DNA of 5,866 nucleotides from Candidatus Brockarchaeota archaeon (GTDB lineage: Archaea; Thermoproteota; EX4484-205; DTQO01). The DNA is taken from NCBI GenBank assembly GCA_017601265.1, contig JAFNJA010000126.1, positions 1-5,866 on the forward strand, read 5' to 3'. Below the pieces are notes generated by a model. It was not told the DNA's origin. It saw only the letters and a program-made list of their open reading frames with translations, and did no database searches. Positions 5,657-5,866 of this stretch are shown here, piece after piece; position 1 is the first letter of the stretch, and each line of letters opens with the position of its first letter. Both the position numbers and the translations under genes were made by a program.

Positions 5657-5866
5657 AGAACCCACGATCCCCTCCATTTCGCCACCCTCGAAGGATGATG
5701 CCAAGGAGGTGTCAGTACCAGGCTTCGCCGATCGATACTCTTTGACCATCGGCCCGGCTTCGGCATCTCCCAAGCCGGATATAAGTCTTGGCGGAAAACG
5801 CTGTCGCGTCTCGCCAAGGGCCGACGCCAAGGAAGTCAGCGCCGAGTTCCCAACGCCTTGGAACCT
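5648..5866 (-). CDS. Possible C-terminal end of an unrecognised protein, running off the right edge
   Basis: This minus-strand frame is open from the window edge to TAA at 5650-5648, giving 72 residues. It includes LISGLGDAEAGPMVKEYRSA and ends FEGGEMEGIVGSGL, a plausible soluble C-terminus. The motif TSLAS occurs twice, about 43 residues apart, and over those five codons the DNA copies differ only at third positions. The competing plus-strand frame (open 5652-5866) lacks a usable start and would be Pro/Ser-rich. I cannot name a family, and 72 codons at about 55% GC could stay open by chance, so this is tentative. If real, it converges on the small acidic gene across the AT-rich spacer. Confidence 0.35.
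   Translation of the reverse strand, partial: RFQGVGNSALTSLASALGETRQRFPPRLISGLGDAEAGPMVKEYRSAKPGTDTSLASSFEGGEMEGIVGSGL

Noticed and set aside
5652..5866. Plus-strand frame with two DAKEVS motifs, open to the window end
   Set aside because: No start codon with a fitting ribosome-binding site at the right place; the GGAGGTG at 5705-5711 lacks a start 5-10 nt downstream. The DAKEVS repeat is the antisense reading of the TSLAS repeat.
5700..5866. Possible tRNA or RNase P/SRP RNA because of stacked hairpins
   Set aside because: No T-loop GGTTCGA-type motif, no cloverleaf, and none of the conserved RNase P or SRP core motifs could be found.
1..5866. CRISPR array or insertion sequence
   Set aside because: The only direct repeats are the 20-bp tandem pair and the 17-nt T-tract pair, neither with spacers; no transposase and no terminal inverted repeats with target duplications were seen.

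Overview
The window looks archaeal and chromosomal. Initiation sites are preceded by TATA-like boxes with A-rich upstream flanks (BRE-like) instead of -35/-10 pairs. One ribosome-binding site reads GGTGA, matching the archaeal anti-Shine-Dalgarno. Candidate stop signals are bare T tracts. The large gene uses many AGG/AGA and ATA codons, common in thermophilic archaea. A lineage cannot be fixed from the sequence. A proton-pumping ATPase would suit an acid habitat, but that is inference.

Layout, left to right. (1) 1-129 (+): C-terminal 42 residues of a small XRE/Cro-type helix-turn-helix regulator. (2) 130-380: spacer with a 6-bp inverted repeat and a TATA-like element just before the next gene. 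(3) 381-2774 (+): a complete 797-residue P-type ATPase of the plasma-membrane proton-pump class (P3A). The proton-path residues are kept, but several near-invariant catalytic motifs are altered, including TGDVVND for TGDGVND. (4) 2775-3277: about 500 bases with no convincing gene. It holds T-tract terminator candidates for the ATPase (+) and for the operon arriving from the right (-), plus a hairpin. (5) 4874-3278 (-): a two-gene operon. A toroid protein with prenyltransferase/terpenoid-cyclase repeats is followed 4 nt later by a coiled-coil protein; the stop codon of the first lies inside the Shine-Dalgarno of the second. (6) 4875-5253: divergent spacer with a TTTATAAA box for the operon and a weaker box for the next gene. 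(7) 5254-5457 (+): a small acidic protein of unknown function. (8) 5458-5647: AT-rich spacer with a perfect 20-bp tandem repeat. (9) 5648-5866 (-): probably the C-terminal end of a gene entering from beyond the window; unrecognised and uncertain.

The strongest functional units are the proton pump and the toroid/coiled-coil pair. The pair is the best candidate here for an undescribed system. The toroid has six repeats of the fold used by protein prenyltransferase beta subunits and terpene cyclases, yet shows neither the zinc ligands of the former nor the DxDD motif of the latter, and it is made together with a helical partner. Nothing in the sequence links the pair to the ATPase, and the convergent arrangement argues for separate transcription.
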